This document shows positions 9,257-17,440 of a DNA stretch of 64,000 nt, piece after piece; position 1 is the first letter of the stretch; every line of letters begins with the position of its first letter. The stretch lies in contig CAWKPF010000003.1 of assembly GCA_963851415.1 (NCBI GenBank), forward strand, positions 2,480,001-2,544,000, given 5' to 3'. Under the pieces are notes generated by a model. That model was not told the DNA's origin. It did no database searches and worked only from the letters and a program-made list of their open reading frames with translations. The DNA is from CAWKPF01 sp963851415 (lineage in GTDB: Bacteria; Acidobacteriota; Thermoanaerobaculia; Multivoradales; Multivoraceae). A program made the translations under genes and the position numbers.

Positions 9257-9916
9257 ATCGGACCGCAGCGACGCCAGGACCCCCCAGGAGAGCTCCGAGA
9301 ATCGACGCGTCGACACCTCGAAGCCGAGCCCCTCGAGCACCGATCGAGCCGACTCCAGACTCCAGAAGTACTCGTCTTCGATCGTCTCGACCAACTCCGT
9401 TTCGCCCTGGCTTCGCCAGCGCTCGACCAGCGCCGCTCGCGCCCCGGCGCTCTCGAACGCGAGATCTCCGAACACTGCCCTCCCGCCGGAAACGAGCACC
9501 TCGCGTATCTTCTCGAAGAAGAGCGACTTCTCGGCATCGGTGAGGTGATGCAGCGCGTAGGTCGAGACCACTCGGTCGAAGCGGCCGAGGGGCCGCTCGA
9601 AGATCTCGAGCAGATCGCCTCGGAGCCATTCGATCTCCGAGCGATGCAAAAGCTTGGCTCGAGCGATCTGGGTCATCGCGCTCGAGATGTCGACGCAGAC
9701 GATCCTCCGGGCGACCGGCAGGCGGGCCGTGAGGTTCCCCGTCCCGGAGCCGAGCTCGAGCACGGTGGCGTCCTCGCCGATGGCGCTGCGCTCGACCACC
9801 CAGCGAAGCAGCTCCTCGTAGCCCGCTCGAATCGGATCGGAGGCGTTGCGCACGTCGAGATCGTAGTCGGCTGCGTCCTCGTCGTGATTGAAACGATCGA
9901 CGTTGCTGCTTCTCAT
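9251..9916 (-). CDS. Class I SAM-dependent methyltransferase
   Basis: 221 residues. Motif I VLELGSGTGNL and the acidic end of strand 2 (CVDIS) define a Rossmann-type SAM-binding fold. YALHHLTDAEK and the helices after it match small-molecule methyltransferases of the UbiE/YrrT kind. The substrate is not evident. The ATG at 9916 lies 4 nt after the crcB stop, so it is the last gene of the sialidase, cupin, crcB operon. It runs into the MFS gene from the other strand with a 6-nt overlap. Confidence 0.85.
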   Translation of the reverse strand: MRSSNVDRFNHDEDAADYDLDVRNASDPIRAGYEELLRWVVERSAIGEDATVLELGSGTGNLTARLPVARRIVCVDISSAMTQIARAKLLHRSEIEWLRGDLLEIFERPLGRFDRVVSTYALHHLTDAEKSLFFEKIREVLVSGGRAVFGDLAFESAGARAALVERWRSQGETELVETIEDEYFWSLESARSVLEGLGFEVSTRRFSELSWGVLASLRSDS

Positions 9917-9920
9917 CTCT

Positions 9921-10319
9921 TCATCCCAGGCGCCCCAGTCGGTAGCCCACCCAGGCGGCTCCGATCCCGGCGACGAGGTGGAGCCCCACATAGACGAGGC
10001 TTCGCTCGAGCTCGCCCTCGTAGCCCAGCGTCAGGGCGTCGAGCGCGAAGGTCGAGTAGGTGGTGAACCCACCGAGCACGCCCACCACGAAGAACAGTCG
10101 ACCGTGCACACTCAGGAAGCCCCGGGCGTCACCCAGGCCGGCGAGAAGGCCGATCAAGAGGCAGCCGAGGAGGTTCACCGTCAGGGTGCCGAAAGGAAAG
10201 TACTGCAACTCCCGTCGGCTCACCCACGTGACCACGAGGAACCGTGCCGCAGCACCGATGAAGCCACCCGCTCCGACCCACGCGGCACCGACCAGTGGAT
10301 GGAGCTCCTTCATGCTCAT
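9921..10319 (-). CDS. crcB: Fluoride exporter CrcB/Fluc
   Basis: 132-residue integral membrane protein with four hydrophobic helices; works as an antiparallel dual-topology dimer that lets F- leave the cell. Diagnostic segments are GGFIGAAARF near the N-terminus, the pore asparagine in TVNLLGC, and GGFTTYSTF, the Na+/phenylalanine-box signature. Length matches single-gene CrcB proteins. The gene lies 6 nt after the cupin gene and 4 nt before the methyltransferase gene. No fluoride riboswitch was seen, as expected for an internal operon gene. Confidence 0.95.
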   Translation of the reverse strand: MSMKELHPLVGAAWVGAGGFIGAAARFLVVTWVSRRELQYFPFGTLTVNLLGCLLIGLLAGLGDARGFLSVHGRLFFVVGVLGGFTTYSTFALDALTLGYEGELERSLVYVGLHLVAGIGAAWVGYRLGRLG

Positions 10320-10325
10320 CGGCCG

Positions 10326-10694
10326 CTACTCCTGGTCGTCCCGGTGCACGGTATCGGGGGAGAAGGCCGGGAGACACACCGCAACGTAGTGGGCGCCACC
10401 CGGATCGGGGCTCGAGTACCGAACCCATTCCCCGGCCTGCGCAAACACTGCCTGCCCGGCTCGCACCTCGAGTGTCTCCCGCTCGGAGTCCACACGCAGG
10501 AGACCCGAAAGGACCACGGTGATCTCATCGAACTCGGGCCGCTGCCCCGGTTCGACCCAACCCTCGGGAGAGGTCATGACGGCCACGCTGGCCCGGCCAT
10601 CGCCCGTGCGCACTCGTCCGAAGAACTCTTCGATCCGTTTCGGCTTGTTGCCGGCAGCCTCGATCACCTCAGGGGCTTCGATCAGTTTCGGCAT
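10326..10694 (-). CDS. Small cupin-domain protein (EutQ-like)
   Basis: 122 residues forming one cupin barrel. FDEITVVLSGLLRV is cupin motif 1 with a weak metal site, and RAGQAVFAQAGEWVRY is the second half. The arrangement resembles the cupin of EutQ and other small stand-alone cupins, whose activity is mostly unknown. It lies between the sialidase-like gene (3 nt before its start) and crcB (6 nt after its stop), so it is translated from the same transcript. No signal peptide is seen. Confidence 0.8.
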   Translation of the reverse strand: MPKLIEAPEVIEAAGNKPKRIEEFFGRVRTGDGRASVAVMTSPEGWVEPGQRPEFDEITVVLSGLLRVDSERETLEVRAGQAVFAQAGEWVRYSSPDPGGAHYVAVCLPAFSPDTVHRDDQE

Positions 10695-10697
10695 GGC

Positions 10698-11975
10698 TCA
10701 CTTCTCTCCGGAGTCGTCCGCTGACTGAAGCAACCAGGATTCGTTGAACCAGGTGTGTTGGATCGTCTTGTGCTCACGCCCGTCCTCGTCTCTCACGTGG
10801 TAACTGTAGGTCGCGTGCAGCATGCCGTCACGCGACTCGATCACCGACGGGTAGTGGAATCGGCCCGCCTCTGCCTCGGCCTTCTCGAGGTACCGGCCGA
10901 GCCGAAAGCTGCGCCCCTCGTCCTCGCTGATCGAGACGGCGAGCCGATGGCGGCCCTGAGGCGTGTCGTTGTGCAACACGATCCAGCGCCCGCTCGACAG
11001 CACCAGAACCTCGTTGCCAGCACCCGACTCGACGAGATCGGGATGGTCTCGCGCCACGCTCCAGCTCTCTCCCCGATCCTCGGACTCGGCCACCAGCACT
11101 CGCTTCGGCGGCGGCCCGTTGTCCCGCATGAAGGCCACGACGGTGCCATCCTCGCGCTGCGCGAAGCTCGGTTGCACGGCTCCCCCACCCACGATCGGCT
11201 CCGCCATGGTCCAGGTGGCGCCGAAGTCGTCGCTGTAGGTCGCACTCGCGAAGGAAAAGCCGTCGGAGTAGAGGCCCACCAGAAGCCGGTCTCCCAACCA
11301 GTATGGATGTGCCCGCGTGAACCAACCGAGTCGCCGCGTCAGCTTGTCGGCTGCCTGCTCGAGATTGTGCTCGTACCACTGTCTGGACCCCTCGGGCCAG
11401 CTCTCCGGCCGCTCGGGATCCAGGCCCAGGGTGGCGGCATACTCCAGGGTCTTTCGGCGAACCACCGCCGGGAAGTCGTCGCCCGGCTTCATGTGAATCA
11501 CGTCGGAGCGATTCCACACCGGCGCGCCGCGTCCCGTCCAGTCGCTGGCCGTCTTGTACTTGAGCAGTGCCCCTTCCCACCGATTGTCGAGGATGGTGGG
11601 CCAGATCAACCAGAGTCGCCCCTCGGGGTCGACGGTCATCGTGCAGTTGGTGTCGGGAAAGCCGGGTGTGTCGGCGAGCACGAACGGCTCGCTCCACTCG
11701 GATGCTCCCGGCTCGAGCCGCGCTCCCAGGATCAGTACATCGTCGGCTTTGCGCTCGCCCGACCCGTGAAACCAGCTCACCAGCAGCCCCCCGTCGGGGG
11801 CCTGCACCAGCGAGGAGCCGTGATTGTGCAAGGAAGACAGAGCGGTGTTCTCCAGGGAGAACACGGGACGGGATCCATGGACCGGTCCGTCGGTCCCCGG
11901 AGACTGGGCGAGCGCCGGCCCCCCGGCATGGATCGCCAGGCAGAAGCCGGCACAACGGAGAAGGGCTCTCTTCAT
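10698..11975 (-). CDS. Secreted sialidase-like six-bladed beta-propeller (BNR/Asp-box repeats)
   Basis: 425 residues. Residues 1-23 are a signal peptide (MKRALLRCAGFCLAIHAG, cleavage after PALAQ), which is why I start at 11975 although the frame is open to 12041. Asp-box motifs of the S-x-D-x-G-x-T-W type are visible as SDDFGATW, SEDRGESW and SEDEGRSF. HNHGSSLV and the surrounding sequence match bacterial exo-sialidase-like proteins, many of which act on unknown glycans. The protein should be periplasmic or extracellular. It is the first gene of the minus operon with cupin, crcB and methyltransferase. Confidence 0.83.
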   Translation of the reverse strand: MKRALLRCAGFCLAIHAGGPALAQSPGTDGPVHGSRPVFSLENTALSSLHNHGSSLVQAPDGGLLVSWFHGSGERKADDVLILGARLEPGASEWSEPFVLADTPGFPDTNCTMTVDPEGRLWLIWPTILDNRWEGALLKYKTASDWTGRGAPVWNRSDVIHMKPGDDFPAVVRRKTLEYAATLGLDPERPESWPEGSRQWYEHNLEQAADKLTRRLGWFTRAHPYWLGDRLLVGLYSDGFSFASATYSDDFGATWTMAEPIVGGGAVQPSFAQREDGTVVAFMRDNGPPPKRVLVAESEDRGESWSVARDHPDLVESGAGNEVLVLSSGRWIVLHNDTPQGRHRLAVSISEDEGRSFRLGRYLEKAEAEAGRFHYPSVIESRDGMLHATYSYHVRDEDGREHKTIQHTWFNESWLLQSADDSGEK

Positions 11976-12190
11976 CGTAGGGAGGCTCGAAGTCAGCGCA
12001 GCCGAGCATATCGGAGACCGTGCTCGGGGACCGGATAGCACGCGCGCGACGAAACCCGCTACAATCCCTCTCCGTAAACCTCAAGCAACCCATCGCTCTG
12101 ACCACTCGATCCGTTCGAGCTCACCTGGCTTCCGTCCGACCGACGGCTTCGATGCCTGGACAGGGCTTCATGCCACCAAGGGAGAGACCC

Positions 12191-12637
12191 ATGACCCAGA
12201 TCAAATGGACCCGAGCTCTGTTCCTTCTCGTCGCCGTGCTCACATTCGTCGGCTGCGCGAGCAGCGGCGGAGTCTCCGGAGGCGACATGCCCAAGGGCCC
12301 GACCGACGAAGAGCAGATCCTCACCCTGCTCGACTCCGTGACGACCGCACTGCAGTCCGGAGACGTCGAGACCATGGCCTCGTACTACTCGGACGACTTC
12401 ATGACCAACCAGGGCCAGGACAAGGCCGCCACCGTGCAGTTTCTCAACGGCGTCAAGGAGCAGGGATTCCTCGACGGAATCGAGATCGACAACACCGGCA
12501 GGAACATCACCATCGATGGCGACACCGCCGAGGTCGACGGAGTCGGACTCTCGGGTGCGTTCGGTGTCCTCAACCTGGGCTTCAAGCTCGAGAAGCGCGA
12601 CGGCAGCTGGGTTGTCGTCTATCAGTCGCAGGAGTAG
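12191..12637 (+). CDS. Lipoprotein with NTF2-like (SnoaL-type) domain
   Basis: 148 residues. The N-terminus MTQIKWTRALFLLVAVLTF ends in a lipobox VGC, so the mature protein is probably a membrane-anchored lipoprotein. The rest is a single NTF2-like domain: helix EEQILTLLDSVTTALQSGD, the phrase YYSDDFM, and the final strand DGSWVVVYQSQE. The ATG at 12191 follows GGGAGAG; open frame continues upstream but without a signal sequence. TACAAT at 12060-12065 could be the -10 box. A strong terminator follows at 12681. NTF2-like domains bind ligands or act as adaptor modules; no enzyme activity can be claimed. A related domain ends the kinase at 626-5329. Confidence 0.82.
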   Translation: MTQIKWTRALFLLVAVLTFVGCASSGGVSGGDMPKGPTDEEQILTLLDSVTTALQSGDVETMASYYSDDFMTNQGQDKAATVQFLNGVKEQGFLDGIEIDNTGRNITIDGDTAEVDGVGLSGAFGVLNLGFKLEKRDGSWVVVYQSQE

Positions 12638-12680
12638 GTCCCGCCTCCCCCGGCGGACGATTCAGCCCGCCTCGAAGCGC

Positions 12681-12713
12681 AACCCCTCTTTCCTTGCGGG
12701 AAGAGGGGTTTTC
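12681..12713 (+). terminator. Rho-independent terminator after the NTF2-like lipoprotein gene
   Basis: Perfect 10-bp inverted repeat AACCCCTCTT (12681-12690) / AAGAGGGGTT (12701-12710) with a 10-nt loop, followed by T residues (TTTT at 12709-12712). It lies 44 nt after the stop at 12637 and is the clearest terminator in the window. Confidence 0.85.
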
Positions 12714-12777
12714 GCATTCAGAGGTCAGAGATCCAGAGGCCCGAGGGGCTCAGGAACTCAGGCGCAAAGCGAGAGCG

Positions 12778-14085
12778 TCACTCACCGATGCAGTACAGCG
12801 CGTTGCGGCCGCGCAGGAAGATCTCGTCTCCCGCGATCACCGGTGACGCGTCGAAGTCATCGTCGAGCCGGTTGGTGGCCAGGACCTCGTAGCTGTCGGA
12901 GTCCTCGAGCACCACCGTTCCCCCCTTGCGCCCCAGAAGGTAGATCCTGCCCGCCGCCGCCACCGGAGAAGCGTACACGTTGGTCAGCCCCTCGACCCGC
13001 TGCGGTCCGTAGATCGCCTCGCCCGTCTCGGCATTCAGCACGGTCAGGATGGGATTGTTGCTCTTGAAGAAATAGAGCCGGTTCTCACTGAGCAGCGGCG
13101 AGGGCACGTAGGGCGTGTCCCGATCGTGACTCCACAGCACGTTCTCGCCGCCCGTGATGTCTCCGCTGGCCCCGTCGAGCCGGATCGCCATCAGTGCGTT
13201 GCCGCGAAAGCCGCTGGCGACGTAGACCACTCCGTCGGCATAGACGGGAGTCGGGATCACGTTGAGCGTCATTCCCGAGGCCTCCCACAGCAGCTTGCCG
13301 TCCGCCAGATCGTAGGAGCGCACCTTGTTCGTCGCGTTGGTGATCACCTGGACGCGACCCCCGTGCTCGACGATCAACGGTGTCGACCACGCGGTGGGCT
13401 CGTCTCGATCCTGCTGCCAGAGGATCTCCCCCGTGGAGGCGTCGACCGCATAGATGACCGACTGGTCCTCCTGGTCCCACGGCACCACGATGCGGTCACC
13501 GTGAAGAGCCGGCGTGGCTCCCTCGCCAAAGGACATGCGCGTGCGCATGTCGCCGAAGTCCCGCTGCCACCTGCGATTCCCGTCGAAGTCGAAGGCGTGC
13601 AGCCCATACGAGCCGAAGAAGGCATAGACGAGCTCGCCATCGGTGAACGGTGAGCCCGACGCCCATGTGCCATCGGGATGAGTCCCGGCGTGAGGACTGC
13701 CCTCCCAGGCGACGCTACGCCACACTTCCTTCCCCGAGGCTCGGTCCAGGGCGATCAGGACCCACTGGTGCACGTTGAACTCGCCGTCCCCCGCAGCTCC
13801 GGTGTCGATCGCCGTGGTGAGGTAGACGCGCTCCCCGAAGACGATCGGAGTCGAGGTCCCGAGGCCGTCGACCGAGACCTTCCACTTCACGTTTTCGGTC
13901 TCGCTCCAACGAACGGGCGGGTTCCCCGCGGGCGCGATCCCGGTGCCCTGGGGGCCACGCCACTGCGACCAGTCCGGCGACTCGGCCACCCCGGGCGATG
14001 ACACCGCCCACAGAGTCAGAAGCAGCGGGGCCAGAGGCAGCGCCTGCACCCGTTTCCGCCGCGAGCTCGTCTTTGTCCAGTTCAT
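12778..14085 (-). CDS. Secreted PQQ-type beta-propeller (BamB/quinoprotein-like), copy 1
   Basis: 435 residues. A signal peptide (core LPLAPLLLTLWAVSS) precedes the conserved opening WSQWRGPQGTG and WSETENVKWK. About seven blades follow with the tryptophan-docking pattern of PQQ-type repeats (A-x-D-x-x-T-G-E-I-L-W). No cysteine or calcium motif of true alcohol dehydrogenases is seen, so this is more likely a scaffold or sensor than an enzyme. ATG 14085 is used because AAGGAG lies 5 nt upstream; an in-frame GTG at 14091 is less well placed. A clear paralogue is at 16052-17413, sharing DTPYVPSPLL, NVYASP and the C-terminal EVLATN. The RibD-like gene lies 127 nt upstream on the same strand. Confidence 0.88.
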   Translation of the reverse strand: MNWTKTSSRRKRVQALPLAPLLLTLWAVSSPGVAESPDWSQWRGPQGTGIAPAGNPPVRWSETENVKWKVSVDGLGTSTPIVFGERVYLTTAIDTGAAGDGEFNVHQWVLIALDRASGKEVWRSVAWEGSPHAGTHPDGTWASGSPFTDGELVYAFFGSYGLHAFDFDGNRRWQRDFGDMRTRMSFGEGATPALHGDRIVVPWDQEDQSVIYAVDASTGEILWQQDRDEPTAWSTPLIVEHGGRVQVITNATNKVRSYDLADGKLLWEASGMTLNVIPTPVYADGVVYVASGFRGNALMAIRLDGASGDITGGENVLWSHDRDTPYVPSPLLSENRLYFFKSNNPILTVLNAETGEAIYGPQRVEGLTNVYASPVAAAGRIYLLGRKGGTVVLEDSDSYEVLATNRLDDDFDASPVIAGDEIFLRGRNALYCIGE

Positions 14086-14212
14086 CTCCACTCCTTGCGT
14101 CTCGTCATTGGCCGGACCGTTCCGGGAACCCTACGGTGTTTCTTCGGTGGCGGAGCCCCGAACGGATTCCCCAGGGGCCGCATCCCAGCCGTGTCAACAG
14201 CGATTCGAGGGC

Positions 14213-15004
14213 TCACGGCCGTCGCAACCACCGCTCGAACGACCACCAGCCCGTGTCTTGACGGACTCGAGCGCCGGAGCGACGCTCGAACCGATCTTCC
14301 AGCTCCGCCCGATCGAGGAATCGGCCACCACGCACCGAAGGAGGGATCTCGGGCTCGAGATGGGAGGACAGCAGGATCTCTTCGACCACGCCGGGGGGCT
14401 CGTAGAGACCGGAGGCGACGCTGGGTCCGGCCTCGAACGAGATTCGCCGCACTCCTCGCGAGCTGCGAAGCCAGTCGACCAGAGCTCGGGCCGACGGCTC
14501 CTCATGAGACACCAATTCGACCTTCCCGGGAAGGCTGCCCTCCAGCCTGCGAGCCCCCGCTGGGTCGGTGAACACCACCGGGCGCACCGGCGCTGCGAAG
14601 ACCGAATGATCCGGGTCGAGACCCCGACCAGAAGTCAGGACCACCACCCAGGGCGGATCGACGAGGCCGAGTCGCTGTCGTCGCCAGGCGGCCAATGCGA
14701 GCGGAATGGCGCCCGGCCCCTGCAGCGAGTGCCGCAGGTCGGGCTCGTCACGCAGGATCTGGCCCGTCGTCACGATCGCCTCGGCGCGAGCCCGGGCTAC
14801 ATTGAGGGCGAAAAAGTCGAGCTCGCTGCGCGGCGTCTCCTCGCAGATTCGCATCACGGTGTTGTCGTCACCCGATCGCCAGACCGCCACCACCTGTGAG
14901 ACCCCGACCTGTCCCGCCAGCGCCTCTCCGACCCCAGGTGCGCCATACATCTCCTCGAGCGCCCGCGACACGTCGGCAGCGATGTGGACCCCACTGAGCT
15001 TCAT
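14213..15004 (-). CDS. RibD C-terminal-domain reductase (dihydrofolate-reductase fold)
   Basis: 263 residues. The protein has only the reductase half of RibD; the zinc deaminase half is absent. The family signature is EAGPSVASGLY followed by VVEEILLSSHLEP, matching the GGP-x-L and VDEL segments that bind NADPH and substrate. Such stand-alone proteins may reduce pyrimidine-like or other substrates; the reaction is unknown. The ATG at 15004 begins MKLSGVH. The gene is divergent from the hydroxypyruvate-isomerase-like gene (119 nt between starts) and precedes propeller copy 1 on the same strand. Confidence 0.78.
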   Translation of the reverse strand: MKLSGVHIAADVSRALEEMYGAPGVGEALAGQVGVSQVVAVWRSGDDNTVMRICEETPRSELDFFALNVARARAEAIVTTGQILRDEPDLRHSLQGPGAIPLALAAWRRQRLGLVDPPWVVVLTSGRGLDPDHSVFAAPVRPVVFTDPAGARRLEGSLPGKVELVSHEEPSARALVDWLRSSRGVRRISFEAGPSVASGLYEPPGVVEEILLSSHLEPEIPPSVRGGRFLDRAELEDRFERRSGARVRQDTGWWSFERWLRRP

Positions 15005-15123
15005 TGGTGCGCAGACTACAGCCAATCGGCCCCCGCCATCTCGGGAACGTTACAATCCCCCTCGGCTCGGCCCCGAAATGGAGAACCGCGTCGCGAAGGC
15101 GACCGTGAGAGGAGAAGTAACCG

Positions 15124-16041
15124 ATGAGTAGGGACGACACCCTGTTCGGAACCGTCACCCGACGCCGACTGCTCGGCCATCTGCCCGCCGTCGGAGCCAC
15201 CCTCGGCCTCTCCACCGCAGCCCTCGGTCGATCCGCGTCCACGTCGGCTTCCACCCAGACCGGGACCACGGCAAGGGTCATCACCAACGGGCGCATCCGT
15301 CAGTCGGTCTGCCGATGGTGCTACATGCAGATCCCCCTCGAGGAGCTGGCCGTGGCGGCGAAGGAAATGGGACTGGAGTCGGTCGAGATTCTCGACCCGG
15401 AGGACTTCTCCGTGCTCCAGAAGCACGGCCTCGCATGTGCCATGGTCAACAGCCACTCGATCCCCAAGGGAATCAACGACCCCGCCAACCACGAAGAGTG
15501 TCTCGAGAAGATCCGCAGGTCGATCGATGCTGCGTCCGAAGCCGGATTCCCCAACGTGATCACCTTCTCGGGCAACCGGAACGGAATGTCCGATGCGGTC
15601 GGTCTCGAAAACAGTGCGCGGGCCCTCGGGCAGATCGTCGGCTACGCCGAGAGCAAGAACGTGACCATTTGCATGGAGGCGCTCAACAGCAAGGTCGATC
15701 ACCTCGACTACATGGCGGACAACATGCCGTGGTCGGTCGCGCTGGTCGAGCGGGTCGGTTCCGACCACTTCAAGATCCTCTACGACATCTACCACATGCA
15801 GATCATGGAGGGAGACGTGATCCGCACGATTCGCGACTTCCACGAGTTCATCGCTCACTACCACACGGCAGGGAATCCCGGCCGCCACGAGCTCGACGAC
15901 CGTCAGGAGCTCTTCTATCCAGCCATCGTGAATGCCATCCTCGAGACCGGATACACGGGTTACCTCGGGCAGGAGTTCATCCCCACGGGAGACGATCCCC
16001 TCGCCTCCCTCGCCGCAGGGGTGCGCGTCTGTGACGTCTGA
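15124..16041 (+). CDS. Tat-exported sugar isomerase/epimerase (hydroxypyruvate-isomerase-like TIM barrel)
   Basis: 305 residues. A twin-arginine signal with TRRRLLG at about residues 12-18 and a following hydrophobic stretch suggests export of the folded, metal-loaded protein. The mature part is an AP-endonuclease-2-type TIM barrel: VCRWCYMQIPLEE, CMEALNSKVDH, LYDIYHMQIMEGD and GYLGQEFIPTGD place the Glu/Asp/His/Glu metal site of the Hyi family, which interconverts hydroxypyruvate and tartronate semialdehyde. Periplasmic members have poorly known substrates. AGGAG lies about 8 nt before the ATG, and TACAAT at 15051-15056 is a possible -10 box. First gene of an operon with propeller copy 2 (10-nt gap) and the double methyltransferase. 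Confidence 0.88.
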   Translation: MSRDDTLFGTVTRRRLLGHLPAVGATLGLSTAALGRSASTSASTQTGTTARVITNGRIRQSVCRWCYMQIPLEELAVAAKEMGLESVEILDPEDFSVLQKHGLACAMVNSHSIPKGINDPANHEECLEKIRRSIDAASEAGFPNVITFSGNRNGMSDAVGLENSARALGQIVGYAESKNVTICMEALNSKVDHLDYMADNMPWSVALVERVGSDHFKILYDIYHMQIMEGDVIRTIRDFHEFIAHYHTAGNPGRHELDDRQELFYPAIVNAILETGYTGYLGQEFIPTGDDPLASLAAGVRVCDV

Positions 16042-16051
16042 GAAGAAACGG

Positions 16052-17413
16052 ATGAAGGCCCTTGCGCTCGGTGCGCGAATCGCCGGCCTTGCGCTGGCGC
16101 TGCTCCACACCACGCTCTCCATTCCCGTCGCAGGGGGACAGACGACCCAGTGGCCCAACTGGCGCGGCCCCGAAGGCAACGGGGTGAGCCCAGACGGAAA
16201 CCCGCCGATCCATTGGAGCGAGACCGAGAACGTCCTCTTCAAGGTGGAGGTGCCGGGGAACGGCTTGTCCTCCCCGATCGTCTGGAAGGACCGCATCTAC
16301 GTGACGACCTCGATCGCGGAGGATGCGCAGGCATACGCCCGCGCGGAAGAGGCCGCGCAGAAGATCATGGACGCCGGGGAATGGCCGCCAGCGGTCACCC
16401 CGGTGAAGCAGAGCTTCCGAGTGCTCGCGCTCTCGAGCGACACCGGCGAGGTGGTCTGGCAGCGAACCGCCGCCGAGCGCGTGCCTCACGAGAGCCACTA
16501 CCTCGACTCCTCGTGGTCGAATGCCTCCCCCATCACCGACGGCGAGCGTCTCTACATCCACTTCGGCTCGAACGGGACCTACGCCTACGCCCTCGACGGC
16601 ACACTCCTCTGGCAGGTCGACCTGGGCGACATGACCACCCGACGCGGTCACGGAGAAGGCAGCACACCGACCCTCTATGGCGACCTCCTGATCGTCAACT
16701 GGGACCACGAGGGAGATTCTTTTCTGGTCGCTCTCGACAAGAGGACCGGACAGGAGCGCTGGCGCACCGCTCGCCCGGAGGAAGTCACCTCATGGTCGAC
16801 TCCGGTCGTACTGGAGGCCACCGAAGGGCCGCAGATCGTGATCTCGGCGACCGGGGCCAGTCGTGGCTACGACCTCACCGGTCAGGAGCTGTGGCGCCTC
16901 TCGGGAATGACCTTCAACGCCATACCGACTCCGGTGCATCGCGCCGGCATCGTCTATCTCGCCAGCGGCTATCGGGGCTCGATGCTGCAGGCCGTCCAAC
17001 TCGATCAGGCACGCGCGACGGGTAGCGACCTCGCGGGCAGCGCGGCCGTTCGCTGGACACGGGAGAGAGACACGCCCTACGTCCCTTCCCCACTGCTCTA
17101 CGACGAGCAGATCTACTTCCTGAAGCACAACGGCAACATCCTCACTTCGCTCGACGCCGACTCCGGCGAAGCCCTCTTCACCGCGCGCCTCGCTGCGATT
17201 CACAACGTCTACGCGTCTCCGCTCGGCGCCGCCGATCGCATCTACGTCTTCGGGCGCGACGGAGAGACCGTCGTGCTGAAGCACGGCCCGAAGCTCGAGG
17301 TGCTCGCCACCAACGAATTGGACGACGGCATCGATGCCACACCGGCGATCGTGGGCGACACGCTCTATGTGCGGGGGCGCCACCACTTGTACGCGCTGCG
17401 GCGCGCACGGTGA
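16052..17413 (+). CDS. Secreted PQQ-type beta-propeller (BamB/quinoprotein-like), copy 2
   Basis: 453 residues. A signal peptide (core ARIAGLALALLH) precedes WPNWRGPEGNGVSPDGNPP, nearly the same opening as copy 1 at 12778-14085. The two proteins align along their whole length by eye. Blades contain LDSDTGEVVWQ-like and LDKRTGQERW tryptophan motifs. No redox-cofactor cysteines are visible. ATG 16052 is chosen, 10 nt after the isomerase stop; a GTG at 16031 in the same frame overlaps that stop and is a possible alternative. It sits between the Tat-exported isomerase-like gene and the double methyltransferase, which suggests a shared periplasmic task. Confidence 0.87.
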   Translation: MKALALGARIAGLALALLHTTLSIPVAGGQTTQWPNWRGPEGNGVSPDGNPPIHWSETENVLFKVEVPGNGLSSPIVWKDRIYVTTSIAEDAQAYARAEEAAQKIMDAGEWPPAVTPVKQSFRVLALSSDTGEVVWQRTAAERVPHESHYLDSSWSNASPITDGERLYIHFGSNGTYAYALDGTLLWQVDLGDMTTRRGHGEGSTPTLYGDLLIVNWDHEGDSFLVALDKRTGQERWRTARPEEVTSWSTPVVLEATEGPQIVISATGASRGYDLTGQELWRLSGMTFNAIPTPVHRAGIVYLASGYRGSMLQAVQLDQARATGSDLAGSAAVRWTRERDTPYVPSPLLYDEQIYFLKHNGNILTSLDADSGEALFTARLAAIHNVYASPLGAADRIYVFGRDGETVVLKHGPKLEVLATNELDDGIDATPAIVGDTLYVRGRHHLYALRRAR

Positions 17414-17440
17414 TGCACGTCTCTCGATGAGCGAACGCCG

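Noticed and set aside
15016..16296. 426-codon minus-strand frame opposite the Hyi-like gene
   Set aside because: Runs opposite a Tat-exported enzyme with intact signature motifs, and has no domain of its own.
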